From the NCBI GenBank assembly GCA_009746045.1, contig RPFO01000213.1, positions 12,538,063 to 12,602,062 of the forward strand: a stretch of 64,000 nucleotides of DNA, read 5' to 3'. The notes under the pieces are model-generated. The model did not search any database, was not told the DNA's origin, and saw nothing but the letters and a program-made list of their open reading frames with translations. Each line of letters begins with the position of its first letter. Positions within the stretch are counted from its first letter, which is position 1. The stretch comes from Mesostigma viride. Taxonomy: Eukaryota; Streptophyta; Mesostigmatophyceae; Mesostigmatales; Mesostigmataceae. Below, piece after piece: positions 42,666 to 54,225 of the stretch. The translations under genes and the position numbers were made by a program.

Positions 42666-45418
42666 TCGCGCGCAGCGGGAGGAACGCGACCAGCCGCCAG
42701 GTCAATGAGGGTGTCAAAGAGAATGTCCTCGCCCCCATGCCCCACCAGGACCTCCAAGTGCTCGTAGCGCCAGCCCGACGGCCCGGTAGAGGAAGCCCGC
42801 GGGACCGCACGCATCACCTCCAGGAAGCAGTCGCGGTCCAGCCGGAGGGGGGCCGGCAGGGGGTCCGGCACGGGCAGCTGGAATCCGGGCTCCGCAGGGT
42901 GAAGAGCCTCCAAGGCCGCCAGGGTAGCCGCATTGGCGGGGGCGAGCTTGGCCATTTCCAAGCGGGTCATGGCCCGGCTGAGCTGCCCCTCGCGGACGAG
43001 GCGGATGACGTCGGCGGCCACCCGCTCGAAGTTGACCTCCCCCGACAGCCGGGCCGTGCGCGGGGGCGGCACGCCAAACAGCCCCTCCCAGTCCCCCTGC
43101 AGAAAGCGTCGGCAACGGGCAATAACCGCACCCTGGAGGCCGCGCACACCACGCCCGAGAGGGGTGAGGAGCAGGCGGGGGGTCACCATGTGCAGTTTAA
43201 AGCCCAGCGGGTCGTCCGGAGCGGCGTGCATGCGCCGGAGAGAAACGATTGCACATTGCGCGAAAAGGCTACGCGCGCGGTGGGGGAGGTCGGTCAGGGT
43301 AGACGTCGGGTTGATGGCGCATGCATCCCAGGGAACCGTGTCAAGCCAACGCCAACTGGCCGAGTAGTCGGGCGGCGGGGGCTGGGAGCCGGTGGGAGCC
43401 GAGGCGGGAGGGGGGGAGGGGGCCGGGACTGCTGGCCGGTTGAGGGGCCGTTGAGCAACACAGGCGCGCGCGTGCTGAGCGCGCCCGTGAATGGAGTACA
43501 CCCGCTGGCAGTGAGCTTCCGGGCACCGGTAACAGCTCATGGCCTGCAGATCCGCCGCGCCGAGATCGGGGTGCACAGCGCGAAGGTGCTGGCAGAGGAG
43601 GTTACGGTTGTGGAACACACCCGCACACGGGGACCCCGTGGGAAGCAGCACGGCACACCGGTGAAGGCCGTCGGCGGGCGCTGAGTGGCGGGGAGCGGCG
43701 CCAGCAAAGGCAGGACGTGGGGCCTGCGGCGTCTCCCCAGCCGGGCCGGCAGGCGCGCGCACCACGACCCGACCAGCGCCCGGCAGGCCCGCCGGGGCCA
43801 CGGAGGAGGCAGTGCCCACCGGGGAGACCCCCAGCGGAGGGGGATCGAGAACGCCGGCGCCCCTCCCAGGGGGACTCGCCAGCGCGCCCGCGACCACCCC
43901 AGGCCCCGGCAACGAGGCCGGGGGCGGAGGCCGAGGGGTCGGGGAGGCAGCTGGCCCCGGGGCCCGGTGGGGACCCGGCAGGGGACCCAGCGAGACCGGG
44001 GGCGGGCCGAGAGGAAGCGCAGTCCCAGGGGGCGGCACAACAGCCCGGCACAACGGGCAGCGCGGCACGGAGTGGAGCAAGCTGCGCGCGATGCACGCTT
44101 GATGGAATGTGTGGCCGCACGCGGGCAGGCGACACAAGCCATCCCCCGGCCGGAAGGGCTCAAGGCAGATGGCACAGGAGCCCGACTCGGGGTCGTCCCC
44201 CTCCAGAAGGGACCGGACATGAGGGGGGGGCGGGTCCCAGCCGGCCTCCCAGCAACCCGGGAGAGCGGCAATCTGGGCGCGCGAGAGGATGCCGACCGGT
44301 TGGTCAGCCGCGGGGTGCCATTCGTGCGGGATGCCTGCCAACTCCAGGATGTCGTGGAGGAAGGCAGAAACAGGCGTCCCCGCGGTTAGGGGCTGGGCGC
44401 GCCCGGCCGAGTCCACCAAGATGGCCTGGCCGCCCTGAACCGCGATGGGGGCCCCGAACTCCACACGCAGCATGGCGGCCTGCGCCAGGCTGAGGGAGGT
44501 GATGAGAAAGCCCCCACTGGCAACCGGGCCGGGAGGCGGGGCCTGGGCGTCCAAGAAGAGGCGAAGCTGCCGCGGGGACATGAGGCCCAGGTCGGCGCCG
44601 CCCGCGAGGTAGGCCGCCCGCACCGAGACCTGTGCGTCTCGAGCCACCGCCGTGACGAACTCGACCACCTCCTGACCCACCCGCTCGTCCAGGGAAAGCA
44701 GCTCTTCCTGCCGGGCGGCCGGGAGATGCCACGGCAGCCGGCAGCCGGCGTGATATCCTTCCAAGACATACCCCCAAAGAGTCGAGGCCGTCACCGGGGG
44801 GGCGGCGGAAAGAAATGTCGCCCGCACCTGCGCAACTAGGGCCAGGAAGGCCGGGGGCCTAGGGAGCGAGGGGAAGGCGGCCTGGAGCCCGACCGCGTCC
44901 AGCAACAAAGGGCAGTACGCCCAAGAAAAGGTGGCGCGGCCCACCACGCCGACAATGTGCGAGGGCGGCCACGAGGTGAACGCGTGGGCCCGGGGGCCGC
45001 CGTCCCACGCGGCAAGGACGGGGGTGGCGGCTGGGTGGCCAACCGCGGCCGGGGGAAGGGAGGCCAGAGCGTCGGGGAGCGAGGGGCCGGGGGCGGGCGC
45101 CGGGGTCGCCAGGCCCGCCGGGGGTCGGCCGGGCTCAGCCCAGGCGACAGCGCCGCGCCCCCGTCGGCGGGGCCAGGCGACGGGTGGGGCCCCGGGGCCG
45201 AGGGCGCCAGGGCCCGAGCAACGGCGGCCCCATCGGGCAGGCCACGGCCCGCCCCGAGGGCCTCGGCAGGGGGGCACACGGGGCAGGGGGCCGGAGCACC
45301 CAGCGGGGAGGGCAGCCCGGGGGCCCGCCGGGGGGGACAGCGCGGGCACGTCCAGGAGCCCGGCGGGACCCGGTAGAGCCGGGGAGTAAGACACTGCAAG
45401 TGCCACCCGGAATTGCAA
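42551..45418 (-). pseudogene. RLE-LINE ORF, RING, C2H2 fingers and RT N-terminus
   Basis: 955 codons open; coding character starts near residue 100 after an out-of-frame Pro/Gly/Ala stretch. RING-H2 at about residues 409-452 (CAICLEPF...CRLPACGHTFHQACI...CPLCRAVV, C3H2C3). Finger-like C-x9-C...H-x4-H and CPEAHCQRVYSIHGRAQHARAC lie at about 589-650. STGPSGWRYEHLEVLVGHGG marks the RT entry. The RING would normally be an E3 ubiquitin ligase domain. The final residues after LLALLKGVLPPP are out of frame. Confidence 0.83.
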
Positions 45419-45624
45419 GCATCACAAACTAACATGTGGTGCCCGCGGTGCCCGCTCCGGCAGACCTCGCAGGCCAAGGAGGGGGAGACCGGGGCGCCCG
45501 AGCCCCCCGCAGCCGGGTCGCCCACCTCCGCAAGAAGGGCCGCAAGCCGAGAGGACCGCCGAGGCGCCAACCGGGGAGCGGGGGAGCCGTTGGGCGAAGG
45601 GGGTCGTGGGTCGTCCATGAACAA
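44836..45624 (-). pseudogene. RLE-LINE N-terminus with PHD finger
   Basis: ATG at 45624 or 45618. Residues 52-96 form a C4HC3 PHD finger (CEVC...CDACNSGWHLQC...SWTCPRC). The same frame then reads Pro/Arg-rich; real coding shifts to the 42551-45418 frame somewhere around 45100-45250, so at least one indel lies there. PHD fingers commonly read histone H3 tails, so a chromatin-targeting role is inferred. Confidence 0.78.
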
Positions 45625-45726
45625 TCAGGGCAGGCGTGGCAGCCACCGAGGGGGGGGGCGGGGGGGTGTGGGGGGCGGAGCCCCCCACGCGGGGGGTTTG
45701 GGGGGCAGCAGCCCCCCAACATATAT

Positions 45727-48677
45727 GTAGGAGGAAATTGCGTGGGCACATGTTACTCATGTCAACTAAAGATCGTGAGTTAGGCCTAAGTTACCGCTGC
45801 ATCAGATAAATCACGTCCATGAATTGGGAGGCATGGAAAAATCACCAAACGGACTCAACGAGCCATCTGATCATGTCAGGCGATTCTTAAACCACATCAC
45901 AGTTTAGTTATGCCAAACAAGTGTCCACATGACTGAACACAAATACTCAATATCTCCACCAAGAGGGGTTGGGAAGAAATCATTGTGCATAATGGGAACA
46001 TAGCAAAGCAATCCTCATCATCATAAGGGAGTAGATTTCTCTAGGATTCATGCACTCAGGCAGAGCTAAACAAAAGAGACATTCTTTAGCTAGGATATCA
46101 TGATTGAGCAAGTGACAACATGCTCTATGCGGAAACTATCATAAGCTGGGCTGCAGGCGGTGTCGGATCTGCGCAGGTGGGGCCAAGGACCAGTCAAGAG
46201 TGGCAGGAACCCAGGGAGAACTTTCTGAACAACAGTTGTCTCCGTCAACTGGGTACAACATAGCATCATAACAACACCTCGAGTTTATTGAACACACTAT
46301 GATAGGGAATGAAGAGAAGACTCTAAAGTTGGGGCTGGTGAGTCCCTTATGACACTTGTGGCAATGCATCGGCACACCACATGGGATATGGACATCAAGA
46401 GTACATGGCAGGGAAGCGTCAGGGTTACCATCAATGGTGCGCCTCAAAACACCATACAGTAATGTTCGATTATCGGTGTGGCTGGGACGCGCACCAAGGA
46501 CAAGCGCTTGCTATCATTTATAGGGTATAGAACGAAAGCAAAGCTTAGCAAAAGGGGATATTTCACCTAATAATAGGGCTGCACAGCCAGCACACGAGAG
46601 TAGGCAAACAGCACTAGCTCCATAGGGGTGCACAAGGAACACTGCACAATAGACATAGGAAGGGCACGTGCCCATGATCGTGCCAGAAAATACACCTACA
46701 AAAACTAATAAAAACTAGCCAAGGAAGCGAGGATTGGCTGGGTATAGGTGGCTGTCAAGCAACAATGCTAGCTTTACTGCGGTAGCACCCCTTCCCCCCC
46801 TCACATAACAGGGCAGGGTACAAAGCTAGGAAGATAGCGAGAACCCTGCGGTATGTGGGGTCCCACGAGAACCGAATACAAGGGAAAAAATGTAGGAAGG
46901 GTGAACAAGGAAGACACTTAAGACGTACGTAGAATGGCAACTGGAGCAGCCAATGCTACTCCTTAGCAACCATGGGGGCACGGGACAAATAAAATAAATA
47001 ACCAGGCACGGAGTCATATTATAGTATCACTAGGAGGATACAGTACAACACACATACCAAGGTAAGATGTTACGAGTTATACTATAAGAATTAGGCTCAT
47101 GATGCCAAAGCTGATACGAGCGTCATCTGAGCACTGGCGGGAACAGAAACACGTGAGGATGGCACGTGCTTGGGGCTACCTCACGTGCTTGATGGCACGT
47201 GCTTGGGTCAGATGCTGTACGGGGACATGCCACAGGGTGAGCGATCCGAAGACGGTAACGTGAGAGTAAAATAGCATGCTACATCTACAACACAGGGCAA
47301 TGTAGCGGTTATTGCCAAAGCGAGGTAAACACACAGCTCTCACTATGGAAAGTGTACAAGGGCACGTCAGTAGGATGGGACAGCCAAAAGCACTTGAGGT
47401 ACGAGACAAGAGCTGAGAGACAGCAGAGGGTTGAACTGTTTGTCATAGCCACATGGGGCGGGAGCAGAGATTCATGGGCATGATGTGACGAGCTGCAACC
47501 TGCTGCAGATAGAGGGATTCCATGCAGCTGTAGGAAAGGTAATCTGCAGCTATCCAACTATAAAAAGTTTGGTGCAAACATCTTGGTCAGAAGCCTGACA
47601 TAAAATGTGTGACCTGGTGGGGCTACACATAGAAAATTTGGTTTCAAGCCCAAGCAACAGAAATCAGGTGGGAGACGTATTGAACTGTGTGACATGGGGC
47701 TGCACACAGAAAATTGGCTTACAAGCCAACAATAGCATAATCGAAGTATGAACATGCCAAAGGTTGACGTGATAACAAGAAGGATTAGCAATCCACGAAG
47801 GATATCCGGGAGCGAAAAAACATTCTTGCTACCACTCATGAGACAATGAACCAGCAAAGGGAGCTGACATGAAAGTTCAAAACAACAAGCAAGAGGCTAA
47901 CGATGTCGTTGCTCGCAGTCAAAATAACTGAATGGGAAAAACCCAGTGGGTGAATTCCCAAAGAACCACGAATATCATGCAGAAAACAAAGGCTCGGCGA
48001 CCGGGGGCTTGGTGTCCGGGCAGATCTGTTGTCCTCTCGTGTTTATAAAGAAAAAGGGACAACCAACGCAGGCAACTTGGGCTAATCTGCGCCAGCCATG
48101 CCACAGGTTACTCTACGCAGCAACGGGATCGTCAAAAAGGGTCAGATTCGTGCAGCAAGTGACGCACAAGATTTCAGTTTACTCTGCTATCAGGGCGACC
48201 CGAATCTGGTCGCTTTATAATCAGGACAAGGGGCTATGGCGGCCAGGCAAAAGCAAATTGACAGGCGGCCAGGTCTGTGAAAGCTAAATCATAATACTTT
48301 TTATAATGCATACGAGAAGGGAATCGTCACTAAAAGGACGAGCTACTAACGCTTGCTGTCAAGGGCTGCACCGGGGTCGAGGTGCGTGATCAGCAGAAGG
48401 GGTCTAAATTACACGTTGCTGCCCAGGCAGGGCTGCAAAAACAAGGGTAAATTCACTACGTTTTGGCTCTACCTAGACAGAAGATTGCCAGGCTTCAATC
48501 TGTTTATTTCGTTGAGTATCCGGTGTCCTATATCTAAGGCAGCACTACGGATCTTGCTCAACAGGAAAAACGTACCTTATGTCGCTTGCCCGGCCGATTG
48601 CAGCAAAGTGATGGCAGGTGATAAAATGCATGACGATGTTTAAATTTAAACGCTGCAGCAATGGGCTGTCCGCTGCA
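45727..48677. other. Non-coding interior of C, right part
   Basis: 3 kb without recognisable domains. Near 47150-47210 GGCACGTGCTTGG-type words with CACGTG repeat four times. Confidence 0.5.
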
Positions 48678-48695
48678 GGTGTTCCTCCGAGTCCA
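48678..48695 (-). promoter_or_regulatory. Primer-binding-site candidate of C
   Basis: Minus-strand TGGACTCGGAGGAACACC starts 1 nt inside the 5' LTR and begins with the TGG expected for pairing with a tRNA CCA end. The tRNA was not identified. Confidence 0.6.
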
Positions 48696-48696
48696 T

Positions 48697-49426
48697 TGTA
48701 ACATCCTAGCCCCGGCGTCTAACCTCGGGCCGAGGTAGCGCCTAATTCAAATGCGAAAGATCTTTTCCTACTGGACAGGGGATGCAATGCCAATTTACAA
48801 TATCGTCATTAATACAAATTATCAATCATGCCAGGGTCGGCTTTACCTAAATGGGACAGGGTTGATAAACTAATCACTCCCCAAGGGGAGGGTAGTGACG
48901 CTACTCCATAGCTGAGTATCAAGCGCGTGAGAAGGTTGGGCCACCTTCCTTGCTAATATTCCTTGCCGCCGGCTCTGTCTTGACCACACTTGACAGTGGG
49001 CCGACATGGGCCGTCGGGCGCAACCACACAAATAATACTAAGTACGTGGCACACACATGTATGTCCACAATTCCCACTTGTCTTTTGGTCCTACTAAAAG
49101 GCGTCGGGCCATCCGGCCCTTAGCAAACATGGTACACACAATTAGGGACGCATTCGGCACAAGGGTGCATGCTGGTTGTTGTTGCCACGGTAGGTACTAC
49201 ACAGCGCAGGTGCTGACAATATACCTACACTTGCCGGACGGTACCACATTGGTTCCGACCGGGTACATGCACAACCGGCTGCACCAAGTCGGTATCATGT
49301 ATAACTTTCTGCACACTTGTCCAAATTCAGCGGAACCTGGGGCGATTGAACGGACGTAACAAACTCTACGTCCAAGCAGTTACGGCGGGAGCGTAACACA
49401 GTTTACTGTTGCGTTGGGATGCAACA
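48697..49426 (-). repeat. 5' LTR of element C (730 bp)
   Basis: Partner of 35766-36495 with 725 of 730 bases identical. TTAAC follows at 49427. Confidence 0.95.
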
Positions 49427-50072
49427 TTAACATGATTACCCTGGCGGTAGACCACCCTCTCGTGGACGGCAGGGCCACTGATGTACAACATCTTCTGATG
49501 CATAGGGCGATAGGGGTCTGCGCTACGCTCCACGAGCGTTTTGGTCATGATGCATCATGCCTGTGCACGCACCCTAGTGAAACCATTGAGCACAGGTTCC
49601 TTTTCTGTAATCTCCCAGGGGCCTTTGGATGTGGCTCATTAACATCTGGGCCGCATGGACGGCATCGCCACCCAATCTCACAATTAGCGTGCGTACCATC
49701 ATTTTCGGTATTGCTGGCACACCAGGGACCGAGCTTTCAGATTCCCAAGCAGAATGGATATGGCTACGCACCACTATGCTATACGCGATCTGGACCATAC
49801 GTAACGAGACAGTCTTTAATGTCCGCGAGGAGTATACCCGCGGCGGCGTAGTCCGGCGCTTTATATACCTATGGAATGCGGCTATGCGCCGCTACTGGCT
49901 GTTGGCTCAGGAACAACACAGGGTGTGGGACCCAGGGCCCAATAACGACAAGCCCAGCCCGCTCCAGCTTTTTCATGATCTACTGGGCCGTAATCAGGTA
50001 TTCACCATTATGCCTCACGGCGACATGACTCAGGTCCACTGGCTTCCCTGGTCTAATAACGCGCCCTATTAG
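49427..50072 (+). pseudogene. L1-like LINE ORF, C-terminal part
   Basis: In frame with 35765 once C is removed (...YTWV-N-MITLAV). It holds CLCTHPSETIEHRFLFC, a zf-RVT-type Cys/His motif, then after a one-base frameshift near 49627 (GCCTTTGGATG) WLINIWAAW...AIWTIRNETVF, the aromatic-Arg-Asn block common at L1 C-termini. Stop at 50070-50072; an AT-rich 3' UTR and A-run follow. Confidence 0.83.
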
Positions 50073-50315
50073 CCTTTCACCTGTCACCTCCACACGTGTG
50101 TGTGGCCACCTTTAATTAGGATTCGCTGATACTCATTTCCCCTCTCACCTCTTTGGGCCATAATTGGCTAATAAAATATACCCATTTCCCCGAAAAAAAA
50201 ATAACTGGTCTGAAACACACATAACTGGTCCGAAATACCCAAAGTACCAGATGCACAACACGAAGTCCCGAACTTAGGACAAATTCCCAGATAAGCCCCG
50301 AATGGACTCCTATTA

Positions 50316-50616
50316 CCGTAGTGGCTCTTATATGTGTACGCTTAATTATCGTACGAGGGCTTTTAGCGATTTTTGTTACGCGTACGGGGTTTTGGGGATT
50401 TTTTCTTAGTGTACGTAGGTATACCGTAAGGGTATATCGTAGGTATATTTGGGAGGCAGTACCCTAGGGACAACATATGGAAGCCCCTCATACGTATATT
50501 GTAGCATGTGAGGGTGATATCTTGGGATGTACGAGGCCGGAAGGAGGTTTTTTTTTGGCCTGTACGGGCCCGATTCGTACATAATTACTGGCGTATTGAT
50601 ATAAGAGCCACTACGG
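50316..50616. mobile_element. 301-bp MITE with TA target duplication
   Basis: CCGTAGTGGCTCTTATAT is inverted at the right end (ATATAAGAGCCACTACGG), and TA flanks both sides. The TA target is typical of Tc1/mariner-type elements. The interior is rich in GTACG and TAGGTATA words and is non-coding. Confidence 0.78.
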
Positions 50617-51048
50617 TATAGCGGACTATGAAAGCGAGCTATCGAAAGTCCCAAACGAATAACAAATGACCTTCGACTTACTTATTGAAGGCATTGTTAC
50701 GCCCATACAAAGGTCTGGGCCGTAACACTCCCCCTTCCCCAGGGGACGATAGCTATATCAAGGAGTTAGGAGACAACCACCCTGGACGCCCGATAGCTAT
50801 ATCGTGCAGGCTTGTCGGGGCGCACGCAACAAGACAATTAGCACAAACAAAACTAACAAGAAAAGCCGCTTTCTTTCGCCGCGAACGTATTTGTAAGCAA
50901 AACAAGCAACACACACAATAGCGACAGTTGCCCAGGCTGGGAAGTCCACCTAACTCTCCGTCAGCCATTAAGAATACTGATAGTACAAAATCGGCAATGG
51001 GGATACTATGTCCCAACCCCTCCTGTTCGCGAGCGCCGAGCGGGTTAT

Positions 51049-51104
51049 AACGCCGGGGAGAATCAATTGGCTTTACTATAGGGTAGCCAATTCTCCCCGG
51101 CGTT
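51049..51104. other. Strong hairpin, 20+ bp stem
   Basis: AACGCCGGGGAGAAT...ATTGGCT and AGCCAATTCTCCCCGGCGTT pair around a short loop (TTACTATAGGGT). Could be a foldback repeat or RNA structure. Confidence 0.75.
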
Positions 51105-51549
51105 GCCACACAAGGACAATTCCTTGATATATAGCGGATGGGATGACGTCGTCATCCCGCTGCACTCCATCCATGAGGAAGTCGCCGCCCTCACATTCCA
51201 CCAATGATGGGGCCCGCCCCTCTCGACTGCGCCCTCCCATGGCGATACTCGTGGAGTATACCTGGCGACCCTGCTCACCAATTTCCTCGAGCTAGGATCT
51301 TCCCGGGGTTAGCGAGGTGATCCGCATCATGTACGCGAGCTGGTATTTGTTCACGTTGGCGCGTGTTTTAGCGAGGTCGACCCACGTCCCGGTGGGCCAG
51401 TACGACATAAATGCGGCCAATTATGTATTTCGGGTGGGTGAACATGATTGTGCCCGCGTTCCTATCGATAACCCCACATCCATGCTCCTCAAAGAAACCT
51501 CCCGCCATGGTCAACACTACGATGCCCACGACGGAAACCCATATGAGAC

Positions 51550-51860
51550 TCACCCAGGTGTGGGTCCAGAGCGGCGCTGATCGAGCCTGCACAGCATCAT
51601 GCGCATGAAGACCTTCAGCGCGACGCTCTGGAGGCTGCCTGACACCCCGATAGTTACCGGGGTCAGCAGCAGAGCCCTTCTTGTACAGCATGACTCGGAT
51701 GGCCGTCTGCCATTCAGCAGGCGGAGGCTCATCAGAGAGCAGAACACGATTGGAGAACGCCAGCATAAGCTCCCGCACGGCGCCAGGTCAGGGCCGGGTC
51801 TTCAGCAGCTCAGCCGAAAGGTGGTCGGCACCTGACCGTGCCGCGTCGTATATACTGACT
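51550..51860 (-). pseudogene. LINE RT fragment (pre-motif A region)
   Basis: Across two frames and one in-frame TGA the minus strand reads SGADHLSAELLKTRP, FSNRVLLSDEPPPAEWQTAI, RVMLYKKGSAADPGNYRGV, then LQSVALKVFMRMMLCRLDQ. These are the conserved blocks just before RT motif A (PAELL, EWxxxxxxxLYKKGD, NYRGI). Both sides are lost. It may belong to the same broad family as the 57.9-59.1 kb LINE, which lacks this part. Confidence 0.75.
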
Positions 51861-51899
51861 GCAGGCGAGCAAGGCGGCGCCCGGTCCACCTCCTCCAAA

Positions 51900-53237
51900 G
51901 TGATCGATTAAGGGGTGGACGACGTCGTTGGTGGCAAGGCAGCCCTCCTTCAAGGCGGGGACTTGGTAGTCTGCGGCCGAGGGTGGCGCAGGCAGCGGGG
52001 GGGGGGGTCCGGCAACACCGAGACGCGGGCGGCGCGCCGTCTCGGGGTGAAGCGGCCCCCGGCGGGGGGGGCGCGAGCCCCACCTGTCAAGGAAACATTG
52101 TGGGCCAACCAGCGGTCAAGGCTGACCGGCGCCGCGCCGTCCGGCCCGTATGCTCCACCGCGGGGTGCGCTGCCGCCGGCCGCCGAGCCGGTCGAGGTGG
52201 TACCACATTGCCCCGGTTGCGAGCTTGGCAGCCCTTGGCATCCGCGATGCACTGGGCCGCCTCTGCGTCCTGAGCATGTGCGTAGGCCTCCACAAGGGCG
52301 GCCTTAATAATTGAGCACCGGTTTCAGTAGCGGGTCCCGGTGCCGGGCGGCCAAGACCTTGGGGTCCTGGCGGTAGAGTGGGCCGCCAGGGCATCGGCGG
52401 GGCATGGCCGGCAGGTGACAGGCCGCCAGCAGTGGGGCGCAGGCCGTAAAGCCCGCAAAAATGGCAGCATTGGGAGCACCGTGGGCCAGCGCGTCGACGT
52501 CCGCTTGGGCGTCCACGGCCGCCACGTACGCCCGTCGGCACCTGTTCAGCTAGCTCGTGCTCGGCTTCCGTCCAGTCCTCAGGATCCCCACGGACCGGGC
52601 GTACTGTAGCGCAGTCCAGTCAGGACGGGCCGACACTCGGGCGCGGCGCTTATAATGGCGTGGAACCGGAGCCGAATGACGGCGGTGGTCAGAGCACTCC
52701 GTGGGTGGGTCGAATGTTCACTCGAGTGTTCACTCGAGTGGTATCCGTGCAGAACCGAAGCGCACCTGGGCTGCCGTACCACCACGTTACTACACTTCGT
52801 GTAGTCCAGACAGGCCTGATGGTTGTTAGGATAGTTGCAGGAAATTATATCAGCATGTTCGTCGTTCGTCATGAAAAGATGAGTCAAGTGCAACTAACCC
52901 GACTAAATTTCATGGCCGGAGTCGAAAGTTATGAGCATTCTCGGCAGCCAAAGCTCGGCATAATTTCGCGCCTAAAGTAGACGGAGGACTAGATAATATA
53001 TTCATAGATTATAAATAGGCCCTTACAATAGTTACTACACCCCCCTGAACGCGGGGTAACAAAAATAAAGTTTCCAGACATAGTCTGCGTCCAGGAATAG
53101 TTGTCTAATCCTGTATCATACTTCCTTTCAACTAACCGTGTTTCAGTGGCCACAACGTCTGGCCAACCCCGCAGATTCTCCATCCAAAAGAAGGCTAATG
53201 CGAAATCCCAAGGGAAGATTCCTATGGACACTGGTCA
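51900..53237. other. No supported gene
   Basis: GC-rich to 52.65 kb with overlapping ORFs on both strands, no domain seen. TTCACTCGAG is repeated directly at 52710-52740. Confidence 0.45.
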
Positions 53238-54225
53238 TCAATCTGCCGCTTTGCACTTCAGGTAGTTGCGGGCGGGGGAGACCTTCTGCGGGAAAAAATC
53301 CTCGTCGCCATCAAAGTCAAAACGCTCCCCCGAGATCCACTCAAATGACGCCAGCTCAGAATACTTGCCAGGGCTGCATGCCGCTGGCCCTGGGCTGTCC
53401 GGTGCGCCTGCCAATTTGTCGATCAGAGTGGCTGACGAAATAACCAAGCTAGGAAAACGGCTGCTCAGGGCATCGATACTACTAATCTCCGGAAGGCAGC
53501 TCGTGACGTCACAGGACTGCTGGCCGTTTGGGACAGTTACGCGCACAAACGCGCTTGGGCTAACAGCTGCCTGGCAAGAAACCATGTCGTGTACCGGCTC
53601 GGGCAGAGCGATTTCAACCGCACGCTTGCGTGCTCGTTCGTGCAAGGATACGTCTTCCGCGATCTCACCACTGCTGATGCTGCTGAAACTGCTGCGGGCG
53701 GATGCCGCGTGATGAAGCAGCCTTTCAGCGCGTTCTGCTTGGCTGATCTCCGAACCATGGCAAGTATCGTGAGCATCAATCACGTCTCCCTCTTTTCTGT
53801 CAACGCTAGAAGGCTTGGCCTGCATGTGTTCGGATAAAGGCGCTTCACCAGCTTCGCCAGAAATTACTGAACTTAGGGCCATTCCGCACGCGTGGCTCAA
53901 GAAAATCTCAAAGACGGCTAATCCCACGGCGACCTCGAAGCTTGCGCTCAAATGGCTGCAATTGAGGGCAAGCAGGCATTCTCGACTTAGCCCCGCATCC
54001 CTTGAGGCCTCCACCGGCTCGAAACGATGATTAGGATATCCACTTAAGCAACCTTGCCGGCTTCTCTTTGGCATGTAATCGCTTCGTTGCCGCATCCAAG
54101 CCACGGCCCTTCAGGGTCGCCACGGCGTCTAAAGCTAGTAACATCGCGATCTTGGGATAATTACATGCATTCCGATCATGCGCCAGGACTTCGCTAGCGC
54201 GGGAGCAACTCATCATGCGAGGCAA
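53238..54225 (-). CDS. Unknown protein, two-exon model, about 296 aa
   Basis: Exon 1 54225-54053 (MPRMMSCSRASEVLAHDRN..., LLALDAVATLKGRGLDAA...) and exon 2 53955-53238 are joined by a 97-nt GT-AG intron with matching phase 2. The acceptor is CAATTGCAG. Exon 2 begins with hydrophobic HLSASFEVAVGLAVFEIFLS, then a long Ser/Ala/Glu-rich, probably disordered region, and ends FEWISGERFDFDGDEDFFPQ. The alternative is a single-exon ORF from 54104 (288 aa), which lacks the coherent exon 1 helix. No family recognised. Divergently arranged with the TOM5-like gene, start codons 642 bp apart. Confidence 0.5.

Larger units (their letters stand above)
40322..45718 (-). mobile_element. RLE-type LINE with PHD and RING-H2 fingers
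   Basis: Minus-strand ORFs from 45624 to 40455 encode, in order, PHD finger, unknown region, RING-H2, two C2H2-like fingers, RT, CCHC and PD-(D/E)XK-like nuclease. The G/C-rich 5' leader (45625-45718) contains GGGGGGCTCCGCCCCCC hairpins. ACATATAT flanks both ends (40314-40321, 45719-45726) as a weak candidate target duplication, so the ends are approximate. Domain order after the fingers matches R2/NeSL-type elements. Confidence 0.78.
35766..49426 (-). mobile_element. 13.66-kb LTR element C without gag-pol
   Basis: Two 730-bp direct repeats bound it, starting TGTAACATCC and ending GGATGCAACA (TG...CA, 8/10 inverted match). Flanks TTAAG/TTAAC suggest a 5-bp target duplication with one change. 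On the minus strand a 16-nt purine tract abuts the 3' LTR and TGGACTCGGAGGAACACC lies 1 nt after the 5' LTR, giving PPT and PBS and fixing the orientation. The 12.2-kb interior has no LTR-type gag, protease, integrase or RT. It fits a large non-autonomous (LARD-like) element hosting a nested LINE. Confidence 0.86.
34017..50210 (+). mobile_element. L1-like LINE, 5'-truncated, split by LTR element C
   Basis: AAAATAACTGGTC at 34017-34029 recurs at 50198-50210, directly after the A-run that ends the element: a 13-bp target duplication. The LINE body is 34030-35765 plus 49427-50197, about 2.5 kb. It is truncated inside the RT domain. The ORF is in frame across the 13.66-kb insertion. Confidence 0.88.

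Noticed and set aside
41118-42767. 549-aa plus-strand ORF
   Set aside because: Antisense shadow of the GC-rich RLE-LINE RT ORF, which has clear RT motifs.
40314-45726. ACATATAT as a firm target duplication of the RLE-LINE
   Set aside because: Only 8 bp of low-complexity AT sequence; kept as a weak candidate, and the element ends are given as approximate.
50221-50232. Third copy of ATAACTGGTC as an alternative LINE end
   Set aside because: It is a 20-bp tandem duplicate in the flank; the copy at 50198-50210 directly abuts the A-run and matches the 5' copy over 13 bp.
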